Part shown: positions 50,152 to 53,929 of the stretch, piece after piece | How the letters are laid out: each line of letters opens with the position of its first letter | Position numbering within the stretch: the first letter of the stretch is position 1 | Source: Phormidium willei BDU 130791 | GTDB taxonomy: Bacteria > Cyanobacteriota > Cyanobacteriia > Cyanobacteriales > Geitlerinemataceae | DNA: 53,929 bases | Direction: 5' to 3' | Assembly (NCBI GenBank): GCA_001637315.1 | Contig: LSZA01000016.1 | Coordinates: 1 to 53,929, forward strand | The notes under the pieces: model-generated | Told to the model about the DNA's origin: nothing | The model's database searches: none | Seen by the model: the letters and a program-made list of their open reading frames with translations, nothing else | Program-made: the position numbers and the translations under genes

Positions 50152-50363
50152 ATCAAGCAATGCGTGTCCGCATATCCTAGAGGCAACTTCTCTATTTGTA
50201 ACAAAATATGAAGTGGCCTGCAATCATCTGATAGGTAGAGGAAATACACCACGGGCGATCGCCCAGGTGGCGATCGCGTCAATCCCCTCTCTCCCTAGGG
50301 AGATTTCGCGGGGGAGATTTCGCGGGGGAGATTTCGGGAAAAAGATTTATTACCACAAAATTA

Positions 50364-51023
50364 CTATTCTGTCAAGGCAAAGGATCGAAAAAAGGGTCGA
50401 GCGGACTCAAAAAACTCGGCTCGCCGGCGTTGAGGAAACTGAGCCGGAACCGCTGCAATCGTCTGATAGAGGCGAGTTCCCACCCAATAGACGTGATGTT
50501 GATAAATCAAGCCATCTTGCCCCTCATACAACAGAATTCGCCCCGGATAGCCCGACAACGCCACCTGACGATCTTGAACCAGACGCTGACGGATATTGGT
50601 TAACACGCCGGCGATCGCCCCATCAAAACGAGTTTCCCGAGGAATCACCTCAAAAAAATCGGGGAAATCCGCCACAATCACCCCATACACCTCATTATCA
50701 CGCTCTAATCCCAGAATATACATCTCCAGCATCCCCAAACTGGTTTCAACTGGCTCAATACTTTCCCGTAACTGGCCGGGGGGGAAATTCACCTGAAACC
50801 CTAACTGAGGGTGTTCGAGGGGTTGCCAACCCTCAGGAATCTCGGGCTGACGCTCAGTCGTCTCCTCCATCTCATCAGGAGAGGCCACCGACTCAGACTC
50901 AGTCTCCTCCGTCGAATCCGCCCGCAGTGGCTGAAATAGAACCCCTGACAGGAGGAAAACTCCCACCAGTCCCCACACCAGTTGACCCCAGGGCCAACCA
51001 CCTCGACCTTGCTCAGCTCTCAT
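50364..51023 (-). CDS. Membrane-anchored exported hypothetical protein
   Basis: 219 aa from the ATG at 51023 (MRAEQGRGG). One N-terminal hydrophobic segment (WGQLVWGLVGVFLLSGVLFQPL) acts as anchor or uncleaved signal. A Glu/Ser-rich spacer precedes a compact domain: LEHPQLGFQVNFPPGQLRES, YGVIVADFPDF, GYPGRILLYEGQDGLIYQH, VYWVGTRLYQTIAAVPAQFP, ARPFFRSFAL. This alternating pattern resembles PsbP-like or DUF1795-type folds, but I do not claim a family. Standing alone between DUF2993 and htrA. Confidence 0.7.
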   Translation of the reverse strand: MRAEQGRGGWPWGQLVWGLVGVFLLSGVLFQPLRADSTEETESESVASPDEMEETTERQPEIPEGWQPLEHPQLGFQVNFPPGQLRESIEPVETSLGMLEMYILGLERDNEVYGVIVADFPDFFEVIPRETRFDGAIAGVLTNIRQRLVQDRQVALSGYPGRILLYEGQDGLIYQHHVYWVGTRLYQTIAAVPAQFPQRRRAEFFESARPFFRSFALTE

Positions 51024-51265
51024 CACAGGCACTACGCCTCATCTAACGAATACACAACACTTCTTTAAGTTTGACAGAGCTTAGCCAATTTTGCCCCCGC
51101 TCAGCCCGGAGATCCGCACCGATATCCCAGTTAAAAAAGCCGTCAAGCGTCAAGAAAACCTGTCAAAATGGATCAGAAATCGGCCTGAAGCCATGTATCG
51201 AAGCGATCGCCTCCAGAGGCGATTGTTGACCAACCGTTTTCCTCCAATCTTGACGTGACTTTCCT

Positions 51266-52462
51266 ATGGGACGACATTCAGCTTTGAGTTCTACCCCAAC
51301 GTTCTTAGCCAAACTCCTCAGTTTCGCCATCATCCTGCTGGTTCTCATCAGCGTTCCCCCAACGGCGATCGCCCTGACCGATGCGATCGCCCCTGAACTA
51401 GCTCAAACCCCTTCCAACGGCCCCTCCAATGGCAGTAGTTTCGTCACCACCGCCGTCAATCGGGTCGGCAACTCTGTCGTCCGCATCGACACCGAGCGAG
51501 TCGTCACCCGTAACGTCGATCCCTTTCCCAACGATCCCTTTTTCGAACGCTTTTTCGGCGACGACTTTTTCCCCACTCCCGCCCCTCGGGAGCAGTTGCA
51601 ACGGGGACAAGGTTCCGGCTTCATCGTTGACGCCACCGGAACCATCCTCACCAACGCCCATGTCGTCAACCGAGCCGATCGCGTCACCGTCCGTCTCAAA
51701 GATGGCCGCAACTTAGAAGGCCGCGTTGCTGGCGTTGACAGTGTCACCGACTTAGCCGTCATTAAAGTCAATACCAACGGCCGCGATTTACCTGTAGCTC
51801 CCCTCGGCGATAGTGATGCCGTCCAAGTCGGGGATTGGGCGATCGCCGTCGGCAACCCCCTCGGACTCGATAACACCGTCACCCTGGGCATTGTCAGTAC
51901 CCTCAACCGCTCCAGTGCCCAAGTCGGGATTCCCGATAAACGCCTAGACTTCATCCAAACTGACGCCGCCATCAATCCCGGCAATTCCGGCGGCCCACTC
52001 CTCAACGCTCGTGGAGACGTCATCGGTGTCAACACCGCCATCCGGGCCGACGCTAACGGCATTGGTTTTGCTATCCCCATCAATACCGTCAAAGCCGTCA
52101 GCGATCGCCTGGCCCGAGGGGAAAGCATCGCCCACCCCTTCATCGGCATCCAGATGATCAGCCTCACCCCAGATCTGGCCCGAGAGAACAACCGCGATCC
52201 CAACGCCGGTTTTACCATTCCTGAAGAGAATGGCGTCCTCGTGATGCGAGTTCTCGCCGCCAGCCCCGCCGAAGAAGCGGGCCTACGACGAGGCGACGTG
52301 ATCACCCAAATTGATCGCCAACCCATCAGCAGTGCCGAAGACTTACAGCGACAAGTTGAAGAAAGTCAAGTCGGACAAGTGTTACGGTTGCAAGTGATTC
52401 GCGGCGATCGTACTCTTTCTCTACGAGTGCGAACCGGAGAACTCCAAGCCGACGCTCGTTAA
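51266..52462 (+). CDS. HtrA/Deg-family serine protease
   Basis: 398-aa envelope protease of the HhoA/HhoB/HtrA type. N-terminal hydrophobic segment at ~16-37, a Pro/Asn-rich spacer, then the trypsin-like domain with triad His132 (LTNAHVVN), Asp162 (TDLAVIKV) and Ser241 (NPGNSGGPL). One PDZ domain follows (~285-390: [41 protein letters not shown]). Degrades or refolds damaged periplasmic or lumenal proteins. A 24-bp gap to the next gene suggests co-transcription. Which of the three paralogs it is cannot be read here. Confidence 0.92.
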   Translation: MGRHSALSSTPTFLAKLLSFAIILLVLISVPPTAIALTDAIAPELAQTPSNGPSNGSSFVTTAVNRVGNSVVRIDTERVVTRNVDPFPNDPFFERFFGDDFFPTPAPREQLQRGQGSGFIVDATGTILTNAHVVNRADRVTVRLKDGRNLEGRVAGVDSVTDLAVIKVNTNGRDLPVAPLGDSDAVQVGDWAIAVGNPLGLDNTVTLGIVSTLNRSSAQVGIPDKRLDFIQTDAAINPGNSGGPLLNARGDVIGVNTAIRADANGIGFAIPINTVKAVSDRLARGESIAHPFIGIQMISLTPDLARENNRDPNAGFTIPEENGVLVMRVLAASPAEEAGLRRGDVITQIDRQPISSAEDLQRQVEESQVGQVLRLQVIRGDRTLSLRVRTGELQADAR

Positions 52463-52486
52463 CCGCTGACGTTCCCCCTGCTAACC

Positions 52487-53161
52487 ATGCTCATCCCCAT
52501 CACCCGAGAACGGTTTGAAACCCTAATTCCCCTCACCGCCACCGCCTCCCAATATGCCTACTATTGGGGCAATTGGCAGAATTTAGTCAAACAAATCCTC
52601 TTCTCGCTGTTGGGGATTCTCCTCGTCTGGCTTCTCAGCCTCACCCTTCATAGTCAGGGATTGAGTCTTTTTCTCGGCATTTTTGCCGGACTCTATTGGC
52701 TTTGGAACCCCGTCGCTAAAGCCAGTTTTCGCAACGCCAACTATCGACGTTATCCCTATAGTGGGTTTTGGCAGGGGGAAATTCTTGATGTTTATGTCAC
52801 CGAAGAAGTCATCGGAACAGAAGAAACGGCTAACGCTAAAGGGGAATTAGTCTTAGTTGAAAATCGTGAACGTCGCTTAAATTTAGAACTCGGCGATGAA
52901 CGCGGTTTTTTTGCCCAAGTTCAAGTTCCCCTACGCCGTCAACATCAATTTATTGCACCGGGGCAAACAGTCCATCTACTGGTGATGTCCGAAGACCCTG
53001 ACTTACGCCGCATTGCCAAACTCTCGGATTTATATATTCCCAATCGCCAAATTTGGGTGAGTGATTATCCCTGGTTACAACGGGAAGCCTTCAAAGAGGT
53101 GAGTCAACAACTTGGCCGAGGCGATCGTCGTCGCACGCCTCCGCCGAGCCGTCGTCGTTAA
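52487..53161 (+). CDS. Hypothetical two-TM membrane protein
   Basis: 224-aa protein. An N-terminal ~50 polar residues precede two hydrophobic segments (QILFSLLGILLVWLLSLTL and GLSLFLGIFAGLYWLW). A soluble C-terminal domain follows: RYPYSGFWQGEILDVYVTEEV, GELVLVENRERRLNLELGDERGFFAQVQVPL. The tail is Arg/Pro-rich (GRGDRRRTPPPSRRR). I recall similar cyanobacterial proteins labelled as phosphate-transporter permeases, but nothing here supports that. Downstream of htrA in the same direction. Confidence 0.65.
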   Translation: MLIPITRERFETLIPLTATASQYAYYWGNWQNLVKQILFSLLGILLVWLLSLTLHSQGLSLFLGIFAGLYWLWNPVAKASFRNANYRRYPYSGFWQGEILDVYVTEEVIGTEETANAKGELVLVENRERRLNLELGDERGFFAQVQVPLRRQHQFIAPGQTVHLLVMSEDPDLRRIAKLSDLYIPNRQIWVSDYPWLQREAFKEVSQQLGRGDRRRTPPPSRRR

Positions 53162-53242
53162 ATCAAATTTGTTTTAGAGGCTGTCTCAGACGTTATTGTA
53201 GGGATCATGGGTAGTCTTCCGGTGTCCTACCCTGATTTTTTT

Positions 53243-53929
53243 ATGGTTCAACTTCTCTCCCTTGACCCCCAAACGATGTTGATGATGATTGTGTTCTCAT
53301 CGTTTCTACAAGCTGGGATTATAACAATCCTAGATATTGTGGCTAATCAATATAAAGGCATTTCTCTCTATATGTTAGCTGCTGTTGGTTATGCCCTTGG
53401 AGCGAGTGTCTCACTATTTCCCGCAGGCTTGGAATCAGCCACGCTCAAATTTTTGGGCAATGTTTTGATTATTAGCTCAAGGGTACTCTTGGCAATTTCT
53501 ATTCAGCAATTTCTCGGATCAAGAATTAATCAATCCGTTTGGAAATTTCTCATCATTTTACTGGTTTTATCTCAGTTTTATTATTTATTTAAGATAACTA
53601 TATCGTAAGAAATTTATGGATTTTGATGATAAATACAATTACTTATACCATTTTAATTAAATGTATGCTCCAGTCTAAAACTAATAATTTTTTACTAACA
53701 TCTCGTTTGATGATTGCTATATTTGGAATTGAAATTTCAATTTCAGTCATGAGATTGGTATTACTTTTAGGGAGCGGAACCAGAACTGCCGTTGATAGAT
53801 CATTGGCCAATATATTGAGTTGGCTATTCTTGTTTTTTGTCGATTTTCTGCGTAATGGTTTTTTTTGTTTTAATGGTGAGTCAGCGAATGTATTCGGATC
53901 TCAAAGAGGTTTCAGAAATTGACTTTTTA
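53243..53929 (+). pseudogene. Frameshifted membrane GGDEF-type gene, runs off the window
   Basis: The first segment (53243-53605, M at MVQLLSLDPQTMLMM) encodes three to four TM helices ending QFYYLFKITIS. The reading continues in a different frame from about 53593 (DNYIVRNLWILMINTITYTI, more TM helices, GSGTRTAVDRS, FFVDFLRNGFF). At a T8 run (53859-53866) one extra T would restore the first frame, giving VLMVSQRMYSDLKEVSEIDFL at the window's edge. That is the usual entry to a GGDEF domain after a 7-TM-like region. The two shifts cancel. Either a decaying diguanylate cyclase or homopolymer sequencing errors. The gene is clearly more AT-rich than its neighbours. Confidence 0.65.

Noticed and set aside
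50111..51046. 311-codon plus-strand frame
   Set aside because: Spans antisense of two genes and their gap; Pro/Ser/Thr-rich and without family marks.
51403..52326. 307-codon minus-strand frame
   Set aside because: Antisense to the HtrA protease, whose motifs are complete; translation is Arg/Ser/Thr-rich.

Overview
The window is cyanobacterial chromosome. The palindrome GCGATCGC (HIP1) recurs throughout, and many genes belong to oxygenic-phototroph pathways: NdhO, CrtR, CpcT-type bilin lyase, tocopherol and phylloquinone enzymes, and a COP23-type protein. The TTCCCTG/TTGCCTG heptamer repeats are typical of filamentous cyanobacteria, so an Oscillatoriales-like organism is my best guess; nothing in the sequence fixes genus or species.

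Layout. 1-5.1 kb: mutM, ndhO, malate dehydrogenase and an ABC-2 transporter pair. 5.1-7.9 kb: a small beta-barrel-like protein, tRNA-Thr and tRNA-Tyr, an HpsJ-like membrane protein and a Cys-rich secreted protein. 8-9.9 kb: gamma-tocopherol methyltransferase next to homogentisate phytyltransferase. 9.9-12.2 kb (minus): tRNA-Cys, a pseudouridine synthase and a PP2C phosphatase in tight succession. 12.3-16.9 kb (minus): menF, egtC, egtB and cofG. 17.2-19.2 kb (plus): menA and menC, divergent from menF. 19.3-26.8 kb: an AarF-type kinase, crtR, a COP23-like protein, two unknown genes and a GT39 glycosyltransferase. 26.9-31.4 kb: an unknown coiled-coil membrane protein, a strongly structured intergenic RNA candidate, a PilB-N-like small protein and a large unknown lipoprotein. 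31.3-35.4 kb: a NarL regulator, two histidine kinases and a small TPR-like protein.

35.6-44.6 kb (minus) is a corrinoid region. It holds cobM, an antitoxin/Doc pair, cbiD, a promoter, a cobalamin riboswitch, and then a TonB-dependent receptor, a two-domain [2Fe-2S] protein, a BtuF-like lipoprotein, a metallophosphoesterase and a BtuC/FecD-like permease. The last five look like a B12-repressed uptake operon. No transport ATPase is present in the window, and two genes (the fused ferredoxin and the phosphoesterase) are not standard Btu parts. This is the most interesting system here.

44.6-53.9 kb: a 55-codon ORF with its own terminator, a DMT exporter, DUF2470, a VanX-type dipeptidase, a CpcT-type lyase, hisC, a composite palindromic and tandem-repeat island, a DUF2993 protein, an HtrA protease, several unknown proteins, and finally a GGDEF-type gene with two compensating frameshifts that runs off the window.

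All family names rest on reading motifs by eye; no database search was run.
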